64,000 bases of DNA from an uncultured Pelagibacteraceae bacterium (GCA_902569245.1 CACFTO010000004.1:36128-100127); one strand, 5' to 3'; positions 44,907-54,837 are shown, counted from the first letter of the stretch. Made by a program: numbers and translations. Notes: generated by a model from the sequence alone, not told the origin.

Positions 44907-46163
44907 ATGCAAAAATACTCTGTTTTTAGCCTCATTAAAAATGCATTCTCAGATCATCAGAATTGGGAAGTAGCATGGAAAGATCCAACTCCTAAAAAAG
45001 AATATGATGTGATTATCATAGGTGGCGGGGGTCATGGTTTAGCAACTGCATACTACTTAGCTAAGGAGCACAATATTACAAATGTAGCTATCATTGAAAA
45101 AGGCTGGATAGGTGGAGGTAATGTTGGAAGAAACACTACAATAATTAGATCAAACTATATGCATGATGACAATGCTTTGTTCAGTGAATTTGGTATGGAT
45201 TTGTGGAGAAAGATGAGTCAGGATTTAAATTACAATGTAATGTTTTCTCCAAGAGGAATAATTAATCTTGCCCATTCAGATGCACAAATGAATGCATACT
45301 CTAGAAGAGGTAATTCAATGCGTTTAAATGGAATTGATGCAGTTTTATTAAGTAGGGAAGAAGTTCAAAAACGAATTCCAATGGCAGATTTTTCAGACAA
45401 TGTTAGATTTCCAATTTTTGGAGGTTTGATGCAACCAAGTGCTGGGACTGCTAGGCACGATGCTGTTGCTTGGGGATATGCAAGACAAGCTGACTCAATG
45501 GGTGTTGACATAATTCAAAATTGTGAAGTTACAGGATTTGATGTTACTAACGGTAAAATAATTGGTGTAAGAACTTCTAGAGGAGATATTAAAGCGAAAA
45601 AAGTTGGTTTGTGTGTTGCAGGTAGCACAAATATTTTAGCAGAAATGTTAAACATGACATTACCAATTGAAACTCATCTTCTTCAAGCATGTGTATCAGA
45701 ACCTGTTAAACCTTTGCTTGACCATGTCGTTACCTTTGGTGCAGGTCACTTTTATTGTAGTCAATCAGATAAAGGAGAGATGGTTATGGGTGGAGACTTG
45801 GATGGATACAATAGTTACTCACAAAGAGGAAATTTACCAACACTCCAGCACGTATTGACTGAAGGTATTGCAATGTTTCCATTTCTAAGCAAATTGAAAA
45901 TGCTTAGAACTTGGGGTGGAATTATGGATATGTCAATGGACGGTTCACCAATCATTGATAAAACACATATTGATGGCTTATACTTAAATTGTGGCTGGTG
46001 TTATGGTGGATTTAAAGCTACACCTGCTTCAGGTTGGACTTTTGCACATACAATTGCGCAAGATAGAGTTCATGAATTAAACGCAGGTTACAGTTTAAAT
46101 AGATTTAATACTGGTGATTTAATTGATGAAAAAGGTCTTGGTACCAAAACTTGGATATCTTAA
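44907..46163 (+). CDS. Heterotetrameric sarcosine oxidase / N-methylglutamate dehydrogenase, beta-type subunit
   Basis: 418 residues. The FAD fold is DVIIIGGGGHGLATAYYLAKEH, then GWIGGGNVGRNTTIIRSNY, where covalent FMN and FAD attach in this family, and a C-terminal GGIMDMSMDGSPIID and WCYGGFKATPASGW. Both SoxB and MgdA share this architecture. The presence of gmaS and mgsABC in the window favours MgdA, but many SAR11 genomes also degrade sarcosine, so I keep both. It leads the order B-D-A-G with zero- to one-base junctions. Confidence 0.85.
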   Translation: MQKYSVFSLIKNAFSDHQNWEVAWKDPTPKKEYDVIIIGGGGHGLATAYYLAKEHNITNVAIIEKGWIGGGNVGRNTTIIRSNYMHDDNALFSEFGMDLWRKMSQDLNYNVMFSPRGIINLAHSDAQMNAYSRRGNSMRLNGIDAVLLSREEVQKRIPMADFSDNVRFPIFGGLMQPSAGTARHDAVAWGYARQADSMGVDIIQNCEVTGFDVTNGKIIGVRTSRGDIKAKKVGLCVAGSTNILAEMLNMTLPIETHLLQACVSEPVKPLLDHVVTFGAGHFYCSQSDKGEMVMGGDLDGYNSYSQRGNLPTLQHVLTEGIAMFPFLSKLKMLRTWGGIMDMSMDGSPIIDKTHIDGLYLNCGWCYGGFKATPASGWTFAHTIAQDRVHELNAGYSLNRFNTGDLIDEKGLGTKTWIS

Positions 46164-46433
46164 ATGCTCTATATATTCTGTCCACATTGTGGATCAAGAT
46201 CACAGAATGAGTTTGCTTATGGTGGAGATGCAACAGTAAAACGACCAGAGCTTAACAAGGAAATTAGTGACCAAGAGTGGAATAATTTTGTTTATTTAAG
46301 AAAAAGTCCTAGAGGAAAACACCTTGAGTTATGGCACCATATATCTGGCTGCAGACAATGGATAAAAGTTGAAAGAGATACTTCAACTCACGAGATTTTT
46401 AAAACCTATAAAGCAGATGAACTGACTGAATAA
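46164..46433 (+). CDS. Sarcosine oxidase / N-methylglutamate dehydrogenase, delta-type zinc subunit
   Basis: 89 residues. Zinc ligands are clear: Cys6 and Cys9 (FCPHCGSR), with His59 and Cys63 (HHISGCRQW) completing a four-ligand site as in SoxD. The RSQNEFAYGGDA motif is also typical. The subunit is structural and needed to assemble the tetramer. It starts immediately after the beta gene and overlaps the alpha gene by one base. Confidence 0.9.
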   Translation: MLYIFCPHCGSRSQNEFAYGGDATVKRPELNKEISDQEWNNFVYLRKSPRGKHLELWHHISGCRQWIKVERDTSTHEIFKTYKADELTE

Positions 46434-49429
46434 TGTCACAAGATTTTAGATTAGATAACATTGGAATGGTAAATAGAAATAAAAAAATTTCTTTTACATT
46501 TAATGGTAAAAAATATTTTGGTTATGAAGGAGATACTATTGCTTCTGCTTTAATAGCAAATGGAGTGCATCTTGTTGGGAGAAGTTTTAAATATCATAGA
46601 CCTAGAGGTTTCTTTGGAGTTGGTGTTGATGAACCTTATGCAATTTTACAATTAGAAAGAAATAATGAGAGAGATCCTAATATTAGAGCTACTGAACAGG
46701 AGATTTTTGAAGGTTTAGAGGTTAAAAGTGTAAATTGTTGGCCTAGTGTAAACTTTGATATTGGAGCAATTAATAATTTCTTAAAAATGTTTTTTCCAGC
46801 CGGGTTTTATTATAAAACTTTTATGTGGCCACCAAGTTTCTGGTACAAAATTTATGAACCTTTCATTAGAATGGCAGCAGGTTTTGGAGAAGCATCTATC
46901 AAACATGATAAAGAAAGATACGAGCATAAATATGAATATTGTGATTTATTAATCACTGGATCAGGACCTTCAGGTTTAGCTAGTGCATATGCAGCAGCAA
47001 AAAATGGTGCGCGTGTAATTTTAGCTGAAGACAAACCTAGGTACGGAGGTAGCTTGTTAACTAGTGATGTAAATATTGGTAATCAAACTGGTGCTGAATG
47101 GTCAGAGAAAATAATTACTGAGTTAAAGTCAATGTCAAATGTGATTGTAAAAAATAGATCACAAGTATTTGGTTATTATGATCATAATATGTTGGTAATG
47201 TCGGAACGAATAAGTGATCACTTGCCTAAAACCCAAAAATATTTACCTAAACAACGTTTGTGGTACATAAGAGCAAAAGAAGTTCTTATTTCATCAGGTT
47301 CAATTGAAAGACCATTAGTATTTGGTAACAATGATACCCCAGGTGTAATGTTATCTTCGGCAGCTAAAGAATACATAAAGGTCTATGGAGTTTTAGTTGG
47401 GAAAAAACCTTTGATATTTACTAATAATGACAGTGGATATGAAACCGCTATAGAGTTCAAAAAAAATGGTGTTAATCCATTAATTTTAGACACTAGAAAA
47501 GAACCATCTTCTGACATTATTACTGAAGCAAAAAATTTAGGAATTGAAATTAAATATTCTTATGTGGTAGTTGCTGCTAAAGGATACAAAAAAGTTAAAT
47601 CAGCTGATATTGCAAAAATATCTGATAATAAAAAAGATTTATCAAATATAGAAAATATTGAATGTGATTGTATTTGTGTTTCAGGGTTTTGGACGCCATC
47701 AATTCATTTAGCATCACAATCTGGAAATAAATCTGAATTTAATGAGAAAATAGATGCATTCATTCCAAAAAAATCTAAACAGAAAGAAAATACTATTGGT
47801 TCAGCAAACGGTAAATTTACTTTAGAGGAAACTATTAATGAAGCATTTAATAAAGGATACGAAGTCTCAAACAAAATAACTGAAAATAATAATAAAGTTT
47901 CTGTTCCAACAGTAGTTGAAAAAAAATCTACAGAGCATGACAAGTTTTGGTGTGTTCCATTACCAAAAGGTAAATCTTACAAAAGATTTTTAGATTTTCA
48001 AAACGATGTGGCTGTAACAGATATAGAGTTGGCATTAAGAGAAGGTTTTAGATCAATCGAACATGTAAAAAGATATACCACCCTTGGAATGGCAACAGAT
48101 CAAGGAAAGACAAGTAATCTTAATGGTTTACAATTAGTGTCAGACATTGAAAATAAAGTTGTACCACAAGTTGGCCACACTACATTTAGGCCACCTTATA
48201 CACCTGTTTCAATTGGAGCAATTGTGGGAAGAGAAGTTGGCAAACATTCTAAACCGACAAGAAAATCACCAATGCACGAGTGGCACGAAAAAAATAATGC
48301 AGTATTTGTTGATGCTGGAGTTTGGTTGAGACCAAGATACTACAAGCAAGGAAATGAAACATTATTTGAAGCTTCAAAAAGAGAAGCAAAAAATGTAAGA
48401 AAAAATGTAGGTGTATGTGATGTAACTACTTTAGGAAAAATAGATGTTAAAGGTCCCGATGCTGCAGAATTTTTAAATAGAGTTTATACTAATGCATGGC
48501 TTAAGCTACCAGTTGGTAAAGCAAGATATGGAGTGATGCTAAGAGAAGATGGAATTGTAATGGATGATGGAACAACAACAAGAATTTCTGACAATCATTA
48601 CCACATGACAACTACAACAGCGCAGGCAGCCAATGTACTATCTCATTTAGAATATTATTTGCAGCTAGTTTGGCCAGAATTAAATGTGAATGTAGTTTCA
48701 ACAACAGAGCAGTGGGCTGGTGCTGCAATAGCAGGCCCAAATTCAAGAGCATTACTAATGAAATTATTTCCAAATACTGATGTATCTAATGAAGCTCTAC
48801 CATTTATGGGTTACAAAGAGGCTGATTTATTTGGTATTCCTGCAAAGATTTATAGAATTTCATTTTCAGGAGAGCTTGCTTATGAAGTTAATGTGGAGTC
48901 AGACTATGGTAATTTCATGTGGGAAAAAATTATCGAAGTTGGTAAAGAATTTCAAATACAGGCATATGGAACTGAGGCCCTATCTACTTTAAGGATAGAA
49001 ATGGGTCACGTTGCTGGCTCTGAGCTTGATGGGAGAACAATTCCTCATGATGCATCGCTTGAAGGTTTGGTAAGTAAGAAAAAAGACTTTATTGGTAAAA
49101 GATCTTTAAGCAGATCAGCTTTCATAAAACCGGATAGAGAAAAAATAGTAGGTGTTGTTCCATTAGACAAAACAACAAGTATTCCTGAAGGTTCATATAT
49201 TGTTAAAGACCCTAAAGCAAAACTTCCAAACCCTAAATTAGGTCATGTCTCAGCATCATGTTGGAGTGTTGAGTATGATAATCCATTCTCGCTTGCGATA
49301 ATTAAAGATGGAAAAAATATGATAGGACAAAAGCTATTTGCTATGTCACCTTTAAAAAATAAGACTATTCCTGTGGAAATTGTTTCATCTCATTATGTTG
49401 ATCCTGAAGGAAAGAGAGTAAGGGCATGA
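46433..49429 (+). CDS. Sarcosine oxidase / N-methylglutamate dehydrogenase, alpha-type subunit
   Basis: 998 residues. The N-terminal 100 residues are the ferredoxin-like fold without iron-sulfur cysteines (YEGDTIASALIANGVHLVGR, SFKYHRPRG). A dinucleotide-binding domain follows (DLLITGSGPSGLASAYAAA, near residue 173). The C-terminal third (about 610-998) is a GcvT-type tetrahydrofolate domain, ending in the glycine-cleavage fold (SFSGELAYEVNV, STLRIEMGH). It passes the formaldehyde from demethylation to folate as methylene-THF. An extra lysine-rich linker lies near 440-500. It overlaps the gamma gene by four bases. Confidence 0.88.
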   Translation: MSQDFRLDNIGMVNRNKKISFTFNGKKYFGYEGDTIASALIANGVHLVGRSFKYHRPRGFFGVGVDEPYAILQLERNNERDPNIRATEQEIFEGLEVKSVNCWPSVNFDIGAINNFLKMFFPAGFYYKTFMWPPSFWYKIYEPFIRMAAGFGEASIKHDKERYEHKYEYCDLLITGSGPSGLASAYAAAKNGARVILAEDKPRYGGSLLTSDVNIGNQTGAEWSEKIITELKSMSNVIVKNRSQVFGYYDHNMLVMSERISDHLPKTQKYLPKQRLWYIRAKEVLISSGSIERPLVFGNNDTPGVMLSSAAKEYIKVYGVLVGKKPLIFTNNDSGYETAIEFKKNGVNPLILDTRKEPSSDIITEAKNLGIEIKYSYVVVAAKGYKKVKSADIAKISDNKKDLSNIENIECDCICVSGFWTPSIHLASQSGNKSEFNEKIDAFIPKKSKQKENTIGSANGKFTLEETINEAFNKGYEVSNKITENNNKVSVPTVVEKKSTEHDKFWCVPLPKGKSYKRFLDFQNDVAVTDIELALREGFRSIEHVKRYTTLGMATDQGKTSNLNGLQLVSDIENKVVPQVGHTTFRPPYTPVSIGAIVGREVGKHSKPTRKSPMHEWHEKNNAVFVDAGVWLRPRYYKQGNETLFEASKREAKNVRKNVGVCDVTTLGKIDVKGPDAAEFLNRVYTNAWLKLPVGKARYGVMLREDGIVMDDGTTTRISDNHYHMTTTTAQAANVLSHLEYYLQLVWPELNVNVVSTTEQWAGAAIAGPNSRALLMKLFPNTDVSNEALPFMGYKEADLFGIPAKIYRISFSGELAYEVNVESDYGNFMWEKIIEVGKEFQIQAYGTEALSTLRIEMGHVAGSELDGRTIPHDASLEGLVSKKKDFIGKRSLSRSAFIKPDREKIVGVVPLDKTTSIPEGSYIVKDPKAKLPNPKLGHVSASCWSVEYDNPFSLAIIKDGKNMIGQKLFAMSPLKNKTIPVEIVSSHYVDPEGKRVRA

Positions 49430-50013
49430 AAATGATTTCTGCATTACAAAATGTCCATGTCGAAGGGTCATTTGGAAACTTTGAAAATAAATCTGAAAAT
49501 GAATTATTAAAAATTAAAGAATTAAAAAATTTATTAATCGTTCAAATAGTTCAGTATAAAAATTCTTCAATTAAAATTGACGATATAAATTTTAACAAGT
49601 TAAAATTTGTAAATCAGGCACAAAAAGTAGTTTCAAATGAAAATATAAGAGTTTTGTGGAATTCACCAAATAATTGGCTTTTAGTTTCTCATAAAAAAGA
49701 ATTGTTAAAAGAAATTTACAGTACTTTTAATGAAAATGATTTTGCTGTTACAGACCTTTCTCATTCAAAAGCAACAATAGAATTAGAAGGACCATACTTA
49801 AAAGAAGTTTTAAAAAAAGGATGTCCTTTTAATTTTAACATTTTAACAAAAAATATGAGTATTAACTCAGCTTATAATGGAATTTCTTTTATAGTTGATA
49901 TGGTTGAAAATGAACCAGAAAAAGCAAGAATTTTTTCTCTAAGAAGTTTTGGGGAATCTCTATACCATTCTATCACTGATGCTTCTTTAGAATTTGGCTA
50001 TAAGTGTAATTAG
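49426..50013 (+). CDS. Sarcosine oxidase / N-methylglutamate dehydrogenase, gamma-type subunit
   Basis: 195 residues, the usual size of SoxG/MgdD. It is poorly conserved, as in other species; recognisable are NWLLVSHKKELL, FAVTDLSHSKATIELEGP and LRSFGESLYHSITDASLE, matching the T-protein-like fold of the gamma subunit. The ATG overlaps the alpha gene stop by four bases. It converges with the folate-type transporter gene at three bases. Confidence 0.82.
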   Translation: MKMISALQNVHVEGSFGNFENKSENELLKIKELKNLLIVQIVQYKNSSIKIDDINFNKLKFVNQAQKVVSNENIRVLWNSPNNWLLVSHKKELLKEIYSTFNENDFAVTDLSHSKATIELEGPYLKEVLKKGCPFNFNILTKNMSINSAYNGISFIVDMVENEPEKARIFSLRSFGESLYHSITDASLEFGYKCN

Positions 50014-50016
50014 TTA

Positions 50017-51630
50017 TTATTCCTCAGTTTTAAATCTAGATTTCTGAATAAATAAAACAAATAGCACTGGTATAATTAAGGTAATAATTGTAACTGTAAT
50101 TAATAACAATCCTAGCTCAGAATAGTCTGCTGTAGTTAAAATTGCGTTTGTAACCTTATCTTTTACTTCTCTTGTAATTGTAAAAATTTCATTGAGATAT
50201 TTTGTTAATAAAGCACTTGCAGACAAAGCTAAATTAGTGAATGAGGCAAAAACCGCAAAAAAAGTTGCTTTTAAATGTGAAGGAGCATTCTTAGCAATCC
50301 AAGCCAAAAGTGGAATCATAGATATTTGACCCAATGGAGATTCTAATGCTGTATTAATTATTGCTATAAATTTTGCATCAACAATTCCATTTGTTAACGA
50401 AGAAGTCCAGTTATGAAATCCATAATACATTCCAACACTTGGCAAAAATAATATTGATCCAGCAATTGATAAAATTACGATTATTTTAGCAATAGAATTT
50501 TTTGCCATAAATGGTCTAAGCATTATTATTCCAACTAATGTTAGAACAGAAGCTAGTAAAGACAGTATTGAAAAAAATTGTTCATTAAACTGTAGTTCAT
50601 CAATTTCAAACCAAGATAAGCCCGGTCCAGGTCCAGGCATGGCTCTAAATATAAAAATAATTATAGCAGTTCCAACTATAGTAAATCTTAACTTTTCAGG
50701 TAACTCTTTAATAAGTTTGTTCATAAGAAATAAAATGATTAACATAGAACCTAAAAAAACAATTTCTTGTGCAAAAGGTAATCCTAACGAACCGACACTC
50801 AATGTGAAAATTACAAAAATTAAACTACCACCTAGTATCCACCAATTAACTTTTGTTTGCTCATGATTAAAATTATCTTCCTCACCTGAAAGACCTTGTC
50901 TAATTAAAATGTTTTTCTTTTTATTTTTTAAATAAGCAGCAAAAATAACACCTAAAATTGAAACCATTGGTATTATTAATGCATAAAGATATATCGAGCC
51001 GTATAATTGTATTTTTTCAGCCTGTTCAAGATCATCTACCCCCTTAAATAAAATCACATTGGCAAGAGCAACCAACACTGTCCCACCTATAATTGCAAAT
51101 CTTCCAAGTGTTTGCATCGTCGTATGCATAATTTTAATTTGATCTGCTGTAAATTTTTCTCCGTTCTCATTTATTAAGGGCACAGCCTCGACTGTCATTG
51201 CATCAGCAACAACATCTTGGACTACATATCCAATAGGAGCTAAAAGAACACTTATTACAAACCAAGTTTCAACTTTTAAATAAGATGACATTTGTTCTGT
51301 ATGAATTATTAGTCCGTACATTATTAATAAACTTACACCAATTAATGAGGCACCGACGTAAACCATGTAATTCTTTTTATTCCATATTAAATCTACCAAA
51401 TGCCCTAGTGGCATCTTTAAAGCCCAAGGTATTCCTGCCCAGAAACCTAATCCTGCAAGAAATGCTGCAGATAAATTTAAGTAATCTTTTACAAAGAAAG
51501 TACCTACTATTCCTGTAAGTCCGGATATACCTGCTGCAACATAAATCATTAACGGAGGTAAATAAGACAATTTAAATTGTCTTCCTAAATCAAAAAGTGT
51601 TGAGTCTATAAATTGAATGATTTTGTCCAT
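50017..51630 (-). CDS. BT1/FBT-family (folate-biopterin type) membrane transporter
   Basis: 537 residues with about 12 membrane helices. The family segment APIGYVVQDVVADAMTVEAVP near residue 130-150 is the FBT/BT1 signature (Asp-rich helix 4), and the N-terminal ISGLTGIVGTFFVKDYLNLS and MPLGHLVDLIW also fit. A charged loop near residues 235-255 separates the halves. Such carriers move folates, biopterin or S-adenosylmethionine. The position next to folate-dependent demethylation genes supports a folate or pterin substrate, but related MFS transporters have other substrates. Confidence 0.65.
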   Translation of the reverse strand: MDKIIQFIDSTLFDLGRQFKLSYLPPLMIYVAAGISGLTGIVGTFFVKDYLNLSAAFLAGLGFWAGIPWALKMPLGHLVDLIWNKKNYMVYVGASLIGVSLLIMYGLIIHTEQMSSYLKVETWFVISVLLAPIGYVVQDVVADAMTVEAVPLINENGEKFTADQIKIMHTTMQTLGRFAIIGGTVLVALANVILFKGVDDLEQAEKIQLYGSIYLYALIIPMVSILGVIFAAYLKNKKKNILIRQGLSGEEDNFNHEQTKVNWWILGGSLIFVIFTLSVGSLGLPFAQEIVFLGSMLIILFLMNKLIKELPEKLRFTIVGTAIIIFIFRAMPGPGPGLSWFEIDELQFNEQFFSILSLLASVLTLVGIIMLRPFMAKNSIAKIIVILSIAGSILFLPSVGMYYGFHNWTSSLTNGIVDAKFIAIINTALESPLGQISMIPLLAWIAKNAPSHLKATFFAVFASFTNLALSASALLTKYLNEIFTITREVKDKVTNAILTTADYSELGLLLITVTIITLIIPVLFVLFIQKSRFKTEE

Positions 51631-51636
51631 TTATTC

Positions 51637-52077
51637 TTAATCTAAAAGGTTTAATTTAATTAGACTATTATTTTTTGTTTCTTTGCACCACAATTCATAA
51701 CTTTCGCACACTCTCCACAAATGATTTGTAGCTCTTTGTGATATTTCTAACGGAAAATGACTTTTTGCATAGTACAAATCAGGAAATTTAATCAATTGTT
51801 TAATCATAGCTTCTTTTTGTAAATTCAAAAGCCTTAAAACCTCTTTAGAAATTTTTTCTCCTGAGGTCTCATCAACAAAATCCTTCTCTTTTAGTTTCTC
51901 AAGCCATTCATCATGAAATTTACCACTACTTACTTTTTCGTACAATTTTGAACCCATAAATCTTTCAATTGCATCTATATTTGAAATATCATTATTTTGT
52001 TTTTTAATTTTAAATATTTCTAAATAAATTGCTTCAGCAACATAAAGTATGTAAGGTTTTTTATTTTCATCTTTCAT
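51637..52077 (-). CDS. Uncharacterised 146-residue soluble protein
   Basis: A helical, charged protein with no signal peptide or membrane segment. Notable stretches are DAIERFMGSKLYEKVSSGKF, HDEWLEKLKEKDFVD and HFPLEISQRATNHLWRVCESY. I do not recognise the family. It sits between the folate-type transporter (6 bases away) and a GNAT acetyltransferase (4 bases), all on the minus strand, so co-transcription is likely. Confidence 0.6.
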   Translation of the reverse strand: MKDENKKPYILYVAEAIYLEIFKIKKQNNDISNIDAIERFMGSKLYEKVSSGKFHDEWLEKLKEKDFVDETSGEKISKEVLRLLNLQKEAMIKQLIKFPDLYYAKSHFPLEISQRATNHLWRVCESYELWCKETKNNSLIKLNLLD

Positions 52078-52081
52078 AAAA

Positions 52082-52552
52082 TTATAAATCTAAAGTATAA
52101 TAACAGGAATTAGGATCTTCTTTGTAGTGAGCAAATGGTTTGCATTTAGTAAATTTAAAATGTTCAAAAAGTTTTCTAGCAGGTAAAAAGAAATTTCCAG
52201 ATCCCGTTTCAATACTTAGTTTTTTTATACCTAATTTTTTTGCCTGAATTATCAAATGTGAGATTATTTTATTACCAATACCTTTATTTCTAAAATCATT
52301 AGATACTCTAATTGATTTAAATTCCCCATGATTTTGTCCAATAAACTTTAATGCTCCACATCCAATTAAATAATTGTTATCCCATAAACTCCAAAATTTT
52401 ATACTTGGATCTTTAAGTCCAGGTATATCTAAAACATGAGTACTACCTTTAGAAGAAACAGATCTTAATTCAATAAAGTGTTTTATTAAAAGATGATTTA
52501 CCTTTGGGTGGTCAAAGTTATTTTCTATTGATTTAATCATTAGCATGAACAT
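52082..52552 (-). CDS. GNAT family N-acetyltransferase
   Basis: About 152-156 residues. The acetyl-CoA loop is visible as VSNDFRNKGIGNKIISHLI (the R/Q-x-x-G-x-G/A type motif A), preceded by the beta-strand GEFKSIRV and followed by KKLSIETGSGNFF and KLFEHFKFTKC. The acceptor is unknown. Three in-frame ATGs lie within the first five codons (52552, 52546, 52540); the third is probably nearest a usable ribosome site. It is divergent from the SRAP gene. Confidence 0.82.
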   Translation of the reverse strand: MFMLMIKSIENNFDHPKVNHLLIKHFIELRSVSSKGSTHVLDIPGLKDPSIKFWSLWDNNYLIGCGALKFIGQNHGEFKSIRVSNDFRNKGIGNKIISHLIIQAKKLGIKKLSIETGSGNFFLPARKLFEHFKFTKCKPFAHYKEDPNSCYYTLDL

Positions 52553-52588
52553 ATAATCTAAAAAAAAATTAAACCAATACGAAAAAAT

Positions 52589-53209
52589 ATGTGTGGAAGA
52601 TACGTCATCACCAATGCGGTTTCAAAAACAAGTAAAATCGTTAAAACTGCAATTAAAGTAGAAGACTCAGAAAATTATAATGCACATCCTTACCAAAAAC
52701 TTCCAGTTATTAAGAAATATAACAATGGAAATACTCTTGAAAATTTAAAGTGGGGGATTGTACCTAGTTGGGCTAAAAAAAAAGACTTTAAACCATTAAT
52801 TAATGCAAGATTAGAGACGATTGATGAAAAGGTCTCTTTTAAAAAGTTAATAAAGCTTCAAAGATGTGTTGCTGTGGCCGACGGATTTTATGAATGGAAG
52901 AGAATAGAAAAAGAGAAGACGCCTTATTACTTTTTAAGAGAGGATAAGAAACTTATTTATATCGCAGGTATTTATGAGGAAGATCAATTTTGCATGATTA
53001 CTGAGGAAGCAAGTTCAAATGTAGCAGAAATTCATCACAGACAGCCAGTTATCTTAAATGAAGCCGATGTTAATAAATATTTGAATATTGAAATTTCAGG
53101 ATCAAATTATTTAAAACAATCCTCAAAATCAAAACTTTCTTTTTATGAAATTTCTAAGGATGTAAATAAGCCAACAAATAACAATATTTCTTTAATACAA
53201 CCTATATAA
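52589..53209 (+). CDS. SOS response-associated peptidase (SRAP, YedK/HMCES-like)
   Basis: 206 residues. Cys2 (MCGRYVIT) is the residue that forms a thiazolidine cross-link with abasic sites once Met is removed. Supporting active-site residues are seen in YNAHPYQ (Asn31), NARLET (Asn72, Glu76), GFYEWK (Glu102) and IHHRQPVI (His149, where the common form is HDRMPV). The family shields abasic sites in single-stranded DNA. The length is typical. It converges with purK two bases away. Confidence 0.92.
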   Translation: MCGRYVITNAVSKTSKIVKTAIKVEDSENYNAHPYQKLPVIKKYNNGNTLENLKWGIVPSWAKKKDFKPLINARLETIDEKVSFKKLIKLQRCVAVADGFYEWKRIEKEKTPYYFLREDKKLIYIAGIYEEDQFCMITEEASSNVAEIHHRQPVILNEADVNKYLNIEISGSNYLKQSSKSKLSFYEISKDVNKPTNNNISLIQPI

Positions 53210-53211
53210 AA

Positions 53212-54255
53212 TTATTTTTCAATTATTGTTAGATGTCCCATTTTTCTTTTCGCTTTTATTTGTTTTTTTAAATAGTCATAAAAAAACTCATTCTCTTTAA
53301 AAGTTTTATTTCTATAAATTGTTATGTCATCACCGATTAGATTAATCATTTGAGCATTATATATTTTTTTAGTGTCAATTTTTTTTAAACCACAAACAGC
53401 TCTTATATGATTTTCAAATTGACTAACATTGTGTGAGTTTATTGTTAGATGACCAGAATTATGAACTCTAGGAGCAATTTCATTAACATATAAGTTTTCA
53501 TTTTTATCAATAAAAAACTCAACGCATAATGTTCCAATATAATCTAGTTCTTCAACAATTTGTTTTGCCCATTCTTTTGATTTAACCTTTATTGTTTCTG
53601 AAACTTCAGCAGGAATTTTTGAATGTTTCAAAATTTGATCTTCATGAACATTCTCAATCGGTTCATATATCTCATATTTTTGATTGCCAAATCTACATAT
53701 GACAATTGAAATTTCTTTTTTAAGATTAATAAATTTTTCTAAAATATATTCTTTAGTAAAATCAATGTCTTCATTTATGTCAATTAAACTATTTAATTTA
53801 TATTGACCTTTACCATCATATCCAAGAGTAGTAGTTTTAAGTAACCCAGGCAAAAGGTTTTCATTATCTTTTATTTCATCCTTATTTTTAATTAAAACAT
53901 AGTTAGTTGTTCTAATATTATTTTTATTTAAAAAATCTTTTTCAGTTAATCTATTTTGGATTAAACTATTTATTTCTGGTTTGGGTAAAACACTCTTTGA
54001 TTTATTTATTTCATTTAATATATCAAAGGGTATATTTTCAAATTCATAGGTAACTAAATCAACGCTGTTAACAAATTCTGTTATAATTTTTGTATCATGA
54101 TACTTTCCATATATGAACTTATTTGTAAAATTTTTGGCTGGCGCATCTGGATCATCACTAAGTACTACAGTTTTTATATCTACTTTTTTAGCAGCTTCAG
54201 AAAGCATACTACCTAGTTGACCACCTCCAATTATTCCTAAAACTGGCTGGTTCAT
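53212..54255 (-). CDS. purK: 5-(carboxyamino)imidazole ribonucleotide synthase
   Basis: 347 residues of ATP-grasp fold. The N-terminal LGIIGGGQLGSMLSEAAKK, then VTYEFENIP, PGLLKTTTLGYDGKGQYKL (ATP loop) and FFIDKNENLYVNEIAPRVHNSGH are diagnostic for PurK. It carboxylates AIR with ATP and bicarbonate in purine synthesis. It follows purE with no gap, the usual purEK pair. Confidence 0.95.
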   Translation of the reverse strand: MNQPVLGIIGGGQLGSMLSEAAKKVDIKTVVLSDDPDAPAKNFTNKFIYGKYHDTKIITEFVNSVDLVTYEFENIPFDILNEINKSKSVLPKPEINSLIQNRLTEKDFLNKNNIRTTNYVLIKNKDEIKDNENLLPGLLKTTTLGYDGKGQYKLNSLIDINEDIDFTKEYILEKFINLKKEISIVICRFGNQKYEIYEPIENVHEDQILKHSKIPAEVSETIKVKSKEWAKQIVEELDYIGTLCVEFFIDKNENLYVNEIAPRVHNSGHLTINSHNVSQFENHIRAVCGLKKIDTKKIYNAQMINLIGDDITIYRNKTFKENEFFYDYLKKQIKAKRKMGHLTIIEK

Positions 54256-54750
54256 TTATTTTGGTTTTTTTTTAACAGATTTTGATTGTTTAGATCGCCA
54301 CTTATTCAGATTATTTTTAACACTCTTATCAAAGGTAGAAATAATCGATGCGGCATACAAAGCTGCATTTATTGCTCCATCTTTACCAATTGCTACTGTT
54401 CCAACAGGTATACCTTTTGGCATTTGAGCTATTGATAGTAAACTATCTAGACCTTTTAATTTTTTACTTTCGATTGGCACTCCTATTACTGGAATTCTTG
54501 TTAGAGATGCAATCATTCCTGGTAGATGGGCCGATCCTCCAGCTCCAGCAATTATCACAGAAATGTTATTGTTTTCTGCAGATTTTGCATACTTAAACAT
54601 ACGTTCCGGAGTCCTATGAGCAGAAACTATATTTGTTTCGTAATTAATTTTAAGTAATTTAAGAATTTTTTCACAAAATTTCATGGTTGAGTAATCAGAA
54701 TTACTTCCCATAACAATTGATACCTTGTGACTATATTTTTTGTTTTTCAC
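54256..54750 (-). CDS. purE: 5-(carboxyamino)imidazole ribonucleotide mutase
   Basis: 164 residues, class I PurE. The substrate-binding GSNSDYSTM loop, SAHRTPERM with the catalytic histidine, [12 protein letters not shown] and [18 protein letters not shown] are all present. It moves the carboxylate of N5-CAIR to C4. A lysine-rich tail of about 15 residues extends the C-terminus. purK starts directly after its stop. Confidence 0.95.
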   Translation of the reverse strand: MKNKKYSHKVSIVMGSNSDYSTMKFCEKILKLLKINYETNIVSAHRTPERMFKYAKSAENNNISVIIAGAGGSAHLPGMIASLTRIPVIGVPIESKKLKGLDSLLSIAQMPKGIPVGTVAIGKDGAINAALYAASIISTFDKSVKNNLNKWRSKQSKSVKKKPK

Positions 54751-54837
54751 GATACGAATTTGAATTTATATAGATTAATATATTCTTAAAATTTAAACTA
54801 GTCGACAAATTATATTATACTTATATTGTCTTTAAAT

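Noticed and set aside
54826..54837. TTG start for the M19-like gene
   Set aside because: An ATG four codons later is available and no family residues are lost.
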